DNA of 60,799 nucleotides from Luteolibacter rhizosphaerae (GCF_025950095.1 NZ_JAPDDR010000020.1:1-60799); one strand, 5' to 3'; shown: positions 41,541 to 50,338, counted from the first letter of the stretch. The notes: a model not told the origin generated them from the letters alone. Numbers and translations: made by a program.

Positions 41541-43109
41541 TCAGTCTCCGGGAATTCCTTCATCCATCACCCCCCGGATCTCCTGCTGCGACAGCGCCCC
41601 GGCGAAAATGAACACCTCATCCACCGCGCCGCGGAAAAATCCACCGTGCTGGTGATCCGGCTGGCTCTCCGTGTAGACCACGTTCCGCCCGACCCACACC
41701 CCGTGCTCCGCCCGCTCGATCTGGGTATTCACCTGCCGCAGCGCCCGCCGCGAGACCGGCTCGAGCTCGCCATCCAGGTAGAGCAGCACGTGTTTCCCGA
41801 TGTCCGGCTGCGAGGCCTCGTAGAGCACCACCGCCACATGATGCCAGCGCCCGTCCCGCAGGTCGGTGCTACCCACCACCTGGCCGCCGTGCGCGCCCAC
41901 CCGTAGCCGCCCCACCGCGCCCTCCGCCGCCAGCGGATTGATCGACACCTGCCAGACCGCGCCCAAGTCCGCGCTCTCGAATTGCCCCCAGGAGAGGATC
42001 CCGAAACCCTCCCGCGGGTTGAAGTCTTCCGGCACCTTCACCCAGAAGCTCACCGTGCGCGGCTCCTTCCCGCCGATTCCGCGGAAGGGACTTTCACCAT
42101 AGCCCCCCTTGCCATCGAAGGCCATCGCCCGCCCGATCTTCCCCTCCGTTGACTCCGGCTCAGCTCCCCCGTCCATGGCCTGGAAGCGCATGTCGTAGTC
42201 CCCGGGGCCATAGCCCTTCACCTGCGCCCGGTCGATGGGACCGTCCTGCGCCTCCATCGGCCAATGTACGACATTCATCGTACCCCGTCGCAGCGGCGGC
42301 AGCGCGGTGTAGAACTCGCTGCCATCCGTGGTGAAGCGCGTGCCCGCCCCGCCATCAAAGCGCAGCGCGTCGTTCTTCTTCAGCAGCACCTTCGAGCCGC
42401 CGTCGGGGATCGCCTCCACTTCGCCGGAGAGCACGTGGGTCTCCACCTTCGAGTCATCCCCTACCGAAACCCCGAACTCCGTGCCCAGATCGATCACCGA
42501 GCCCTTCGGCGTGGCCACCCGGTAGCCGTGGCCCGCCTCCGTCACCTTCATCAGGATCCGCCCGCGGTGCAGCCGGGATTCCATCGCGCCGATGAACTCC
42601 AGATCCGCCGGACCTTCCACGATCATCCGGCCCTTGCCATCCATCTCCAGCTCCACCAGCCCGCTTTCAAAGCGCAGGCGGCTACCGGACTGAATCGCGC
42701 TTCCCTCCGCCACCGCCGCGCCATCTCCCCAGCGCAGCGTTTCCAGCCGTGCCACCGTGGCAACCTCAGTTGGTCGCGAGATGAGAAAGACCGAAATACC
42801 GATCGCGACCAGCGCCGCCATCGCCAGCACCCGCGTGCGCCATCGCCCATGCTGTATCTTTGTCTGCACGCCGGCCACGAAATCATCCTGCTCCGCCCGG
42901 CTCACGGCGGCCAGGACCTGCTGGGTCCGCCGTTCGCGCGTGAATTCATCCTCCATCGCCGCGCCTAACAGGCCGTCCACCAGCGTCTGGCCGCCCAGCT
43001 TCTTCAGCGCCTCCGGGTCCTTCCCGATCAAGCGCACCAGCTCCGCGGCCTCTGCCTCGCTTAGCTCGCCCGCGAGCAGGCGGGCCACGTTTTCATCCTG
43101 CGGCTTCAT
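41541..43109 (-). CDS. FecR-domain / LamG-domain membrane protein (anti-sigma-like)
   Basis: 522 residues. N-terminal cytosolic part with an anti-sigma-like helical region (AELVRLIGKDPEALKKLGGQTLVDGL), one membrane segment near 92-111 (VLAMAALVAIGISVFLISR), a FecR domain (GSRLRFESGLVELEMDGKGRMIVEGPADLEFI, VIDLGTEFGVSVGDDSKVETHVLSG) and a C-terminal LamG/concanavalin-like domain (GRAMAFDGKGGYGESPF, RTVSFWVKVPED, GRWHHVAVVLY, GAVDEVFIFAGALSQQEI). This design, FecR fused to LamG, is typical of Planctomycetes and Verrucomicrobia. It likely senses an extracellular ligand and controls the ECF sigma factor. Start overlaps the sigma gene's stop by 4 bp. Confidence 0.9.
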   Translation of the reverse strand: MKPQDENVARLLAGELSEAEAAELVRLIGKDPEALKKLGGQTLVDGLLGAAMEDEFTRERRTQQVLAAVSRAEQDDFVAGVQTKIQHGRWRTRVLAMAALVAIGISVFLISRPTEVATVARLETLRWGDGAAVAEGSAIQSGSRLRFESGLVELEMDGKGRMIVEGPADLEFIGAMESRLHRGRILMKVTEAGHGYRVATPKGSVIDLGTEFGVSVGDDSKVETHVLSGEVEAIPDGGSKVLLKKNDALRFDGGAGTRFTTDGSEFYTALPPLRRGTMNVVHWPMEAQDGPIDRAQVKGYGPGDYDMRFQAMDGGAEPESTEGKIGRAMAFDGKGGYGESPFRGIGGKEPRTVSFWVKVPEDFNPREGFGILSWGQFESADLGAVWQVSINPLAAEGAVGRLRVGAHGGQVVGSTDLRDGRWHHVAVVLYEASQPDIGKHVLLYLDGELEPVSRRALRQVNTQIERAEHGVWVGRNVVYTESQPDHQHGGFFRGAVDEVFIFAGALSQQEIRGVMDEGIPGD

Positions 43110-43693
43110 GCTTCGGGCACTTCAAGTTTGCGCGCCACACAGGCTGCCAGCGCGTCGCGCAGCCGGTGGAGTTGCATCGTCAGCGCGGAGTAGCCGCGAC
43201 CGCTCGCCGCGGAGATCTCGCGCACCGTCTTGCCACTCACATAGCGCTCCGTGAGCAATTCGCGGGAGGGCCCGTCGATCCGGGCGAGGCACTTGTGCAA
43301 GGCCTCCAGCGCGTCCGATTCCTCCGCATCTCCCAGGAAAGCTTCCGTCCCGCGGTCGATCAACACCTGCAACTCCTCGCTGCCGCCGATGCATTGCTCG
43401 CGGCGCTTGCGGACGAAGTTCCTTAGGTGATTCACCGCGATCCCTCGCAGCCAGCCCTCGAAGCTCGATTCGCCGCGGTACGCCTTCACGCGCTTGAAGG
43501 CGGTCACGAAGACATCCTGCGCAAGGTCGTCCGCCGCTGCCCAATCACGGATCCGGGAGCGCAGGAAGCCGCGCACCCAGCCCTCGTGATGTCGCACCAG
43601 TTGACCGAAGGCCTCCATCCAGCCCGGACCGCGCTGTTGCACCTGACGCACCAGTACCTCCATCGCATCGTCGCAGGCGGATTCACGGCTCAT
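43106..43693 (-). CDS. ECF-type RNA polymerase sigma factor
   Basis: 195 residues with the region 2 core (ADDLAQDVFVTAFKRVKAYRGESSFEGWLRGIAVNHLRNFVRKRRE) and region 4 (VSGKTVREISAASGRGYSALTMQLHRLRDALAACV), so a small ECF sigma. It lacks region 1.1 and 3. The FecR-LamG gene follows, coupled by ATGA overlap, and is the expected anti-sigma/sensor. The 287-bp divergent region to the WxPGYW-protein gene is the natural site of its target promoter, but no ECF signature can be named here. Confidence 0.93.
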   Translation of the reverse strand: MSRESACDDAMEVLVRQVQQRGPGWMEAFGQLVRHHEGWVRGFLRSRIRDWAAADDLAQDVFVTAFKRVKAYRGESSFEGWLRGIAVNHLRNFVRKRREQCIGGSEELQVLIDRGTEAFLGDAEESDALEALHKCLARIDGPSRELLTERYVSGKTVREISAASGRGYSALTMQLHRLRDALAACVARKLEVPEA

Positions 43694-43980
43694 GGCGGTC
43701 GGGTGTCTTCAGGCGGAGAAAGTGCCACATCAATCTTCACGAAAGCCTCGGACCCGGGCGATGCAAATCGCAGGACTTCCGGGGCATCCGTGCATTTTGC
43801 AGTTGATCCGGGCCTTATCCGGTCCACCGTACCAGCTGTCCACCTCCTTCGGACACCACCGCACCGACCTATCAGTTCATTGATCTTCAGTCATCTGACG
43901 CGAAAACGAGGACTGGATCTAATGAACCCGGCCCGATTGCGTCCGAAGGGGGAATACAACAAGCTAGGAAGGACTGACCC

Positions 43981-46149
43981 ATGAACTCCACCCGATACGG
44001 CCTTTTGGCCACCATCACCGCATTCTCCGCTTGCGGGGCTTTGCTGACGCCCATCGTGGCGACCGCTCAGGACGAACAGGTTTCCGAGGAAACCGAGGTC
44101 CTGACCCGCGGTCCCGTCCACGAGGCGTTCGCGGAGGCCGTTAGTTTCGAGCCTGAACCAGGCATCCTCATCAGCACCCAGCCGCCGGAAGTGATCGACG
44201 AGCTGCCGCCTGAGCAGGAGCTGGAAGGCGACAACGTAACCTGGATCCCCGGCTACTGGGCTTGGGACGAAGACAGCAGCGATTTCCTTTGGATCAGCGG
44301 CATCTGGCGCAATATCCCGCCGGATCGCGAGTGGGTCCCCGGCTACTGGAATGAAGTCGGCAGCGAGTACCAGTGGGTTTCCGGCTATTGGTCGGATACC
44401 GGCACCGAGGAGGTGACCTACCTGCCCGCCCCACCGCGCTCGTTGGAAGCCGGCCCGAATGTCGCCGCCGAGTCGGATAACGACGTGTGGATCCCCGGCA
44501 CCTGGATGTGGGCGGACACCCGTTACCGCTGGCGCCCCGGATACTATCAGCCCTACCGCGAGGACTGGACCTACGTGCCGGACCGCTACTCCTGGACCCC
44601 GCGCGGCTATGTCTACGTGAACGGCTACTGGGACTACACGGTGCCGCGCCGCGGCGTGATCTTTGCACCGGTGCGTTTCCATCACCACGTCTACCGTCGC
44701 CCGAACTTCTACTACTCGCCCGTCACGGTGATTAGCCTGAACCTGTTCGTGGATCACCTCTTCGTGCGTCCGCGCTACAATCACTACTACTTCGGTGACT
44801 ACTACGAGCCCTCCTACCGCGATCGTGGATTCTTCTACAATGTGAACTACGCTCGCATGCGCGGTGGCTACGATCCGATCTTCGCACATCGCCGCTGGGA
44901 ACACCGCCACGACCGCGATTGGGAGCGCAACCGCCTGGCAGACTTCGATTTCTTCCGCGATAACCGCGATGCCCGCCCGCCTCGCACTTGGGCGAACTTG
45001 CGCGACATCGGCGACGGTCGCCGCGGCTTTAAGGGACGCGATGGCAAGGACTTCGCCCTCGCTACCCCGCTCGCCCAGTTCGTCAAGAACCCGGGTGCGG
45101 ATGCCGGTGATGCCGGTGGCAAGGGCCGCGGTCGCATGAACTTCAAGAAGCTCGATGGCGGTGCCCGCGAGAAGATTGTGAATCAGCGCAAGCAGATGGT
45201 CGACTTCACCAAGCAGCGCAAGCAGATCGAGAAGGAAGCCCCCGTGGGCAAGGCCGTGGAAGGCGAAGCTGCACCTAAGCCGGTGAAAGCCAAGCTCAAC
45301 CGCTCGCCGATCATGGGTCGCAAGGCCGCCCAAATGGGTGACCAAGCCCCGCCGAAGCGCAAGCAAGCTCCCGCCGTGGCCGACAAGGACCCGGTGGCCG
45401 ACGGCACCCCGCAACCCGGCGACAACAAGCCGGGTCAACCTGGACGCCCCGGCCGTGGTGGCCAAGGCCAAGGTGGCGGCAAGGGCAAACAGGGCCAGAT
45501 GACGGACGATAAAACCACCACTCCGGACCAACCCGGCCGTCCCGGTCGCGGTGGCCAAGGTGGCGGCGGCAAGGGCAAGGGCGGCAACGCTGGCGACGAT
45601 ACCACTACCACTCCGGATCAACCCGGCCGTCCCGGTCGCGGTGGCCAAGGCGGTGGCGGCAAGGGCAAGCAGGGCCAGATGACGGACGACAACAAACCTG
45701 CTCCGGCTCCGAAGAAAGAGGAGGCCACTCCTGCACCGAAGCGTGAGCCCAAACCTCAGCCGGAAAAGGTGCAGCCGCCGAAGCGCCAGCCGCAGCCGGA
45801 ACGTCAGGTCCAGCCGAAGAAGCAACCGCAGCCGGAACGTCAGGTTCAGCCGAAGAAGCAGCCTCAGCCAGAGCGCCAAGTTCAGCCGAAGAAGCAAGCT
45901 CAGCCGCAACCCGAGCGTCAGGTCCAGCCCAAGAAGCAGGCCCAGCCGGAACGCCAGGTTCAGCCGAAGAAGCAACCTCAGGCTCAACCGCAGCGCCAAC
46001 AACCGCAACGCGAGGCCCAGCCTCAACGGGCACAGCCCAAGCGCGAGGCCCAGCCTCAGCGCCAGCAACCGCAGCGTCAGCCCCAACGTCCGCAAGGCGG
46101 CGGCGGTGAAGGCGGCGGCAAGGGCAAGAACAAGGAGAAGGACAACTGA
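43981..46149 (+). CDS. Secreted WxPGYW-repeat protein with long Gly/Pro/Gln/Lys tail
   Basis: 722 residues; signal peptide (1-28, ending ATA). Residues 80-140 contain repeats of the WIPGYW/WVPGYW/WVSGYW type and 160-210 similar WRPGYYQPY and WTPRGYVYVNGYW segments, characteristic of the YXWGXW/WXXGXW secreted family. A Tyr/Arg/His-rich region follows. From about residue 400 there are GRPGRGGQG-type repeats (three copies of a DQPGRPGRGGQGGG block) and a RQVQPKKQ-type tail repeated at least five times. It is probably periplasmic or surface-attached; function unknown. Faces the ECF operon across 287 bp. Ends at a terminator (46179). Confidence 0.85.
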   Translation: MNSTRYGLLATITAFSACGALLTPIVATAQDEQVSEETEVLTRGPVHEAFAEAVSFEPEPGILISTQPPEVIDELPPEQELEGDNVTWIPGYWAWDEDSSDFLWISGIWRNIPPDREWVPGYWNEVGSEYQWVSGYWSDTGTEEVTYLPAPPRSLEAGPNVAAESDNDVWIPGTWMWADTRYRWRPGYYQPYREDWTYVPDRYSWTPRGYVYVNGYWDYTVPRRGVIFAPVRFHHHVYRRPNFYYSPVTVISLNLFVDHLFVRPRYNHYYFGDYYEPSYRDRGFFYNVNYARMRGGYDPIFAHRRWEHRHDRDWERNRLADFDFFRDNRDARPPRTWANLRDIGDGRRGFKGRDGKDFALATPLAQFVKNPGADAGDAGGKGRGRMNFKKLDGGAREKIVNQRKQMVDFTKQRKQIEKEAPVGKAVEGEAAPKPVKAKLNRSPIMGRKAAQMGDQAPPKRKQAPAVADKDPVADGTPQPGDNKPGQPGRPGRGGQGQGGGKGKQGQMTDDKTTTPDQPGRPGRGGQGGGGKGKGGNAGDDTTTTPDQPGRPGRGGQGGGGKGKQGQMTDDNKPAPAPKKEEATPAPKREPKPQPEKVQPPKRQPQPERQVQPKKQPQPERQVQPKKQPQPERQVQPKKQAQPQPERQVQPKKQAQPERQVQPKKQPQAQPQRQQPQREAQPQRAQPKREAQPQRQQPQRQPQRPQGGGGEGGGKGKNKEKDN

Positions 46150-46178
46150 TCCGGCCCTCGCCTGAGCAATGATCAACC

Positions 46179-46215
46179 AACCGGCGGTGAGTCTCTCACC
46201 GCCGGTTTTCTTTTG
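46179..46215 (+). terminator. Intrinsic terminator after the WxPGYW-protein gene
   Basis: AACCGGCGGTGAG (46179-46191), loop TCT, CTCACCGCCGGTT (46195-46207), a perfect 13-bp stem followed by TTCTTTT. It starts 30 nt after the stop at 46149. Confidence 0.9.
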
Positions 46216-46331
46216 CCATGAGGTCACCCCCTTTGGAGCCGCTGGCTCTTTCGGAGTGCGGCGAGCATCGCCGCTTTCGTGCGATGTGGCCTCGCGCATA
46301 GGCGCCTCCCCGCCCCGAAGAGACCTCTCAG

Positions 46332-46400
46332 CTAGGCTACAAGCTTTTCGCAGTGCGCCTCCGGAGCATTCCCGCTCTCGTACGATGTGGCCTCGGGCAT
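46332..46400 (-). CDS. Candidate mini-ORF, array copy 2
   Basis: 22-residue frame (starts MPEATSYESG, ends EKLVA) with GGAGG 5 nt before the ATG. Only the conserved RBS and repeat support it; no homologue is known to me. Confidence 0.3.
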   Translation of the reverse strand: MPEATSYESGNAPEAHCEKLVA

Positions 46401-46428
46401 AGGCACCTCCCCGCCCCGGAGAGACCTC

Positions 46429-46503
46429 TCAGCTAGGCCACAAGCTTTTCGCAGTGCGCCTCCGGAGCATTCCCGCGCTTTCGTACGATCTGGCCTCGGG
46501 CAT
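46429..46503 (-). CDS. Candidate mini-ORF, array copy 3 (frameshifted)
   Basis: 24-residue frame; it starts MPEARSYES like copies 2 and 4, then a 2-bp insertion (CCCGCGC for CCCGC) changes the frame to end ...RRRTAKSLWPS and the stop moves to a TGA. The same RBS is kept. Confidence 0.25.
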   Translation of the reverse strand: MPEARSYESAGMLRRRTAKSLWPS

Positions 46504-46535
46504 AGGCACCTCCCCGCCCCGGAGAGACCTCTCAG

Positions 46536-46604
46536 CTAGGCCACAAGCTTTTCGCAGTGCGCCTCCGGAGCATTCCCGCTTTCGTACGATCTGGCCTCGG
46601 GCAT
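46536..46604 (-). CDS. Candidate mini-ORF, array copy 4
   Basis: 22-residue frame (MPEARSYESG...EKLVA) with GGGGAGG and 5-nt spacing before the ATG, nearly identical to copy 2. Confidence 0.3.
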   Translation of the reverse strand: MPEARSYESGNAPEAHCEKLVA

Positions 46605-46794
46605 AGGCACCTCCCCGCCCCAGAGGGGCATCGGAGCTTAGCCGGTGCGCAAGCGCAGCGCAGCCACCGGTCACGCCCGCCACACCATTGGCGCCCCGGA
46701 GGGTCGCCGGAAATGACCGGATTACCTCGGCACTCCCCCGTCAGGCAGCAGCAAGTTCCCATGCCCCTCCGTGGCGAAGAACCGCTAGACCCCC

Positions 46795-48588
46795 TCACCT
46801 CTCCTTCTTCTCCAAGAACTCCTCCACCCCTTTCCTCTCCGTGGAAGACAGCGTGTTCACCCACTGCTGCATCGCCTCCGGATCATACATCGCCCAGTTC
46901 TTCGCCAGGTTCTTTTGCGCCCACTGCCGTGTCTCCCCTGCGGGCAGCGATTGCACCCACTGCGAGGCGGCATCCGGATCCTTCTGCGCGAGAAACACCG
47001 CATGGCGCGAGGCCGCGTTGTTCGCATCGAAGCTCCGGGACGGACCGAAGGGACTCGGATTTTCCGGCTGCTTGGGCTCCTCCTTCGGCGGCGGATTGTT
47101 CACCAGATAAAGGATCGCCTCGCCCTGCAATCCTTGAGCCGAACCACCGCTATCCCCGTGGCTCGAATTTGCCAGCAGCATCGCCAGCGATGATTTATCA
47201 GCAGCCGCCATTCCGCGGAACTCGGTGGTGAGTTCCTCGATCTTCTCCTTCGGCCACTGCTGGATGTAATAGGTATAGGTATTGGCGTTGGCCCTGTCGC
47301 CAGACATCACCGCCTCCAGCCACTCTTTCGGTTCCTTGATCAGATGGGGTTCCTTCCTCGCCACGGTTTCACCGTTCTCATCCGTCACCTTCACGAACTT
47401 CTGAGCGATCGCGCGGTCCTCGTCGGTCTGCAAGGCAGCCATCAGCGCCTCCATCTTCTTCGGATCATTCTGGGCGTTCCGGAAGATGTTCTCGATCACG
47501 TTGTCACGATTGCCCTTTTCAAGATCCATGTTGCCGAGCATCGCGAGCGCCTCGGTGGGATTCTTGTTCGCATAATACTGGATCGCGAAATTCCACACGT
47601 TCTTGGCATCGGTCCCCGAGAATCCCATACCTTCCAGATCCGCCTCCAGCCACTTGCCGGCATTGTCCGGGTTGATCAGGTTGTAGGGTTCATTCGCGAT
47701 TTGCTTCTTCCATGAATCCGGAAGCCCGGCGAGGTGGTCCAGGATGCCTGCCTTGATATTGTCATTATCGGAGTACGCATTGCGGAAGGTCTTGTATCCA
47801 TCCTGCCTCTCCATCAGCTCCTTCAGCGTTCCGGCGAAGTCGGCCTTCAGCTTCTGGCCGGTCAGCGCTCCCTCCGCCCGCTGGCGCAGGCGGGCCGGCA
47901 TGTCGGCGAAAAGCGACTCCAGCGCCGCAGGGTCCTTCTTGACCAGTTCCTGGAAGAATTGATCGCCCTGATAGTAGTTCGAGTCGTTGAAAGCCCCCCG
48001 TTCCAGCATCGCCCTCGCGTGCTGCAAAGCCAGCTTGGCATCCACCTTCAGCACCGATGACAACACGTCCAGCTCGATGCTTGGATTCGGCCGTCCGGCG
48101 CAAAAGGCGAGTGCCTTTGCCGGATCATCCTTCGCCAGCTTGGCTAGCATTTCCTGTGCGCGGTAGGAGTTGCTCTTGAGGTGATAGGCGATCAAGCCTT
48201 CGGGATCCTCGGCCTCCCAGCGCTGGTAGGCGATCTTGTTGAAGAGCGTGAAATCGTAGCTGTCCCCGGAGTCGAACCAGCGGTTCTCCAGCCATTGTTC
48301 CAGATCGGAGAGCGGCATGCTCTGCACCAGATCGATCGTGGCGCGCATCCGCTGCTCGGGAGTGGCTGCCCCGCGGATCGCAGCCATGGTCTCGCGCACC
48401 TGCGCGGGGATCCCGCCGTCGCGCAGCTTCCGCTCCCGGTGCTTTGAATCCACGGCGCTACCGGCCTCGACCACTTTCCCCGCGGAAGCCCGCGTCTCCG
48501 GTGCGGCGAGATGCCAGCCTGCCAGCGCGGTCGCCAGGAATCCCGCAGCGCAGGCCGAACGAAAAACGAGAGGAGAAGGCGCGCTCAT
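46795..48588 (-). CDS. Secreted helical-repeat protein, first paralogue
   Basis: 597 residues; N-terminal signal-like or membrane segment (SACAAGFLATALAGWHLAA). The body is a chain of helical repeats with the pattern W-x-x-x-D-P-E/x-A-(L/M)-x-W (AYQRWEAEDPEGLIAYHLKS, QKDPDAASQWVQSLPAGETRQWAQKNLAKNWAMYDPEAMQQWVNTL), the type that is abundant in Verrucomicrobia exported proteins. It overlaps the gene before it by 4 bp (ATGA) and belongs to one operon with its paralogue. Role unknown; a scaffold or protein-binding function is inferred from the repeat design. Confidence 0.85.
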   Translation of the reverse strand: MSAPSPLVFRSACAAGFLATALAGWHLAAPETRASAGKVVEAGSAVDSKHRERKLRDGGIPAQVRETMAAIRGAATPEQRMRATIDLVQSMPLSDLEQWLENRWFDSGDSYDFTLFNKIAYQRWEAEDPEGLIAYHLKSNSYRAQEMLAKLAKDDPAKALAFCAGRPNPSIELDVLSSVLKVDAKLALQHARAMLERGAFNDSNYYQGDQFFQELVKKDPAALESLFADMPARLRQRAEGALTGQKLKADFAGTLKELMERQDGYKTFRNAYSDNDNIKAGILDHLAGLPDSWKKQIANEPYNLINPDNAGKWLEADLEGMGFSGTDAKNVWNFAIQYYANKNPTEALAMLGNMDLEKGNRDNVIENIFRNAQNDPKKMEALMAALQTDEDRAIAQKFVKVTDENGETVARKEPHLIKEPKEWLEAVMSGDRANANTYTYYIQQWPKEKIEELTTEFRGMAAADKSSLAMLLANSSHGDSGGSAQGLQGEAILYLVNNPPPKEEPKQPENPSPFGPSRSFDANNAASRHAVFLAQKDPDAASQWVQSLPAGETRQWAQKNLAKNWAMYDPEAMQQWVNTLSSTERKGVEEFLEKKER

Positions 48589-50159
48589 GGGTTTTGCTTG
48601 GGAATGTATTGTTGCAGATCCTTGGCGAGTTTCTCGCTCAGCTCGGCACTATCCATCCAGGCCCGGACACCCTCGGGATCGCGGCTCGCCCAGTTCGCCA
48701 CCACGTTGTGGATCGCGGTGTTGGGCTTGGCCGAACTCTGCGCCCACTCCATCGCGCTCTCGTAATCCTGCTCTTGGATGCTTTTGTTGACGATCGCGTT
48801 GATGGCACGATCCCGCACATCGGATTCCGGCTGCTTGTTAACCCAGTTCACCAGCCCGTCGATGTCGTTCTCCGCCCACTGCCCGGTGAGGTTGTAGAAG
48901 GTGGAACTCTCCGCATACGAAGCACCCTCCGCCGGCAGGTGGAGGGTCACCGTGCGCTCGGGATCCTTTGCCATCAAGGCGGCCATCAGATTCTGGAGCT
49001 CCCTCGATCCCCCCGAGCCCCAAGTGGTCGAGCCCCCGTTGCCGAGTTCGACCCGCATGTTCAGGTTCATCGCCGTGGGGCACTCATCCAGCATCTGCCG
49101 GGCAAGCTCGAAAGCCCGGTCCGGATCGCTCGCCAGATAGTGCATCGCCGCCTTGGAGTAGCGTTCGGTGAGGACCAGTGGTGCCTTGATATCCTTCAGT
49201 GCGGCGACCGCAGCCTCCGGATCCGATTCGAGTTGTTGGTTGAAGAGCACGGTCTCCATCTGGCGCTTTAGTTCCCCGGAAGGAGTCTGATCGATCATGC
49301 GCTTGAAGACTTCCGGATCCTGCTTGCTCACCGTATCCAGCAGCATGCCCATCGGGTCGCGTCCGTCTGCGTAGGAGTAGAGTCTTCCCTGCGGTTTTTT
49401 CTCCTGCAGCCACTCCAGCGCGGTCCAGGGGTCGCGCATCGCCAGCACCTTGAAGAGTCCCGGGTGCAGACCCCTGTCATTCTCCAGCAAGAAGTTCAGA
49501 ATCTTCTCCGGATCGGCGCGATCATCCCACTTCACCAGCCCCTGCAGGGCATTGTTGCGGCTGTTCTCCGGCAACTCTTCGAAATGCTCCAGCAACCAAT
49601 CCGGATGGAACTCGCCGATGCCCCAGGTCACGTTGTTCACCCGGTCCGGATTGCTCGCCTTGGCGGTGGCCAGCGCGGTCTCCGGATCATGGCAGGCCCA
49701 TGCCCACCACGCGTAATGCTCGTCCGGCGTGCCCTTCGCGGCGGCGATGGCACCCTGCGGGTTGATCCGGGTCCAGTTGATGAAGATCAGGTCGTTGATG
49801 TCGTTCTCCCGATTCTCCTTCTGCCGGTAGTGATCCCAGAAGCCCTTCAGATCCTCCTCGCTCGCATCCACCATCCACAGCGCCACCCGCGAGTAGAGGT
49901 CCGGTCCTTCCGCCGTCTTGATCGATTCCAGCGTATCCTTCGATTTCAAGGCGGAGCCCGCCATGTGGCTCATCGGCTTCACCTTTGCCCCCGGGGACGA
50001 TGAGGCCGCGCCATCTGCCGCAGTCGGCGCGGAGGAAATCGCCCCTCCGGCAGCAGGCGCGGCCGCGGCGGGGGAGCTCATGGATTTCCTGAGCACATGC
50101 CCTGTCGCCAAACCGGCAGCGCAGAGCCCGAGGAGCAAGAGAATGGGTTTTCCCTTCAC
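48585..50159 (-). CDS. Secreted helical-repeat protein, second paralogue
   Basis: 524 residues. Signal-anchor segment LLLLGLCAAGLATGHVL (5-21) and an Ala/Ser/Pro-rich linker precede repeats of the same W..DPE.A type (ACHDPETALATAKASNPDRVNN, LAMRDPWTALEWLQEKKPQGR, SAMEWAQSSAKPNTAIHNVVANWASRDPEGVRAWM). First gene of the pair with the gene at 48588. It is divergent from the YgiB-like gene across 282 bp of regulatory DNA. Confidence 0.85.
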   Translation of the reverse strand: MKGKPILLLLGLCAAGLATGHVLRKSMSSPAAAAPAAGGAISSAPTAADGAASSSPGAKVKPMSHMAGSALKSKDTLESIKTAEGPDLYSRVALWMVDASEEDLKGFWDHYRQKENRENDINDLIFINWTRINPQGAIAAAKGTPDEHYAWWAWACHDPETALATAKASNPDRVNNVTWGIGEFHPDWLLEHFEELPENSRNNALQGLVKWDDRADPEKILNFLLENDRGLHPGLFKVLAMRDPWTALEWLQEKKPQGRLYSYADGRDPMGMLLDTVSKQDPEVFKRMIDQTPSGELKRQMETVLFNQQLESDPEAAVAALKDIKAPLVLTERYSKAAMHYLASDPDRAFELARQMLDECPTAMNLNMRVELGNGGSTTWGSGGSRELQNLMAALMAKDPERTVTLHLPAEGASYAESSTFYNLTGQWAENDIDGLVNWVNKQPESDVRDRAINAIVNKSIQEQDYESAMEWAQSSAKPNTAIHNVVANWASRDPEGVRAWMDSAELSEKLAKDLQQYIPKQNP

Positions 50160-50308
50160 TGGGGTGGGTTGAAGTCATGGAAATACTGACTCCGAGATAA
50201 AGGGATGCGTTTTTCCAATTTCCGGTCAATCCGATTTGCAAGCCGCCGGAGAGAGCAACCGACAATACTGACCGGATTAGAGACCGGACCTCAGGAGGAT
50301 TGGATCCC

Positions 50309-50338
50309 ATTCGCGTCAATTGGCGTCCATTCGCGGTT
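50309..50338. repeat. Three tandem 10-bp near-repeats in an intergenic region
   Basis: ATTCGCGTCA, ATTGGCGTCC, ATTCGCGGTT stand head to tail with exactly one helical turn of spacing, between the divergent secreted-repeat and YgiB-like genes. Similar ATTAGCG-type tracts occur in intergenic DNA of other bacteria. Role unknown. Confidence 0.5.

Larger units (their letters stand above)
46243..46625 (-). repeat. Tandem array of about 101-bp units with embedded RBS and mini-ORF
   Basis: Four units, the plus-strand CATAGGC marks at 46297, 46398, 46501 and 46602 (periods 101, 103, 101 bp). The first unit is degenerate. On the minus strand each unit reads GGGGAGGTGCCT-ATG, then a short frame beginning MPEA or MREA. 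Units 2 and 4 encode a 22-residue peptide ending EKLVA; unit 3 has two extra bases that shift the frame. The array fills the space between two convergent genes, downstream of the secreted repeat-protein operon. From 46626 to 46794 I see nothing. Confidence 0.8.

Noticed and set aside
43713..43727. A second GG-N10-GC sigma-54-like site upstream of the ECF sigma gene
   Set aside because: The -12 element is CTCCGC, not TTGC, and the leader would be only about 8 nt; likely chance.
43891..46299. Very long minus-strand open frame (about 800 codons, Leu/Arg/Ala rich) opposite the WxPGYW-repeat gene
   Set aside because: It mirrors the plus-strand Gln/Pro/Arg codons in a high-GC gene; no RBS-supported start apart from the repeat unit, and the plus strand has signal peptide and family motifs.
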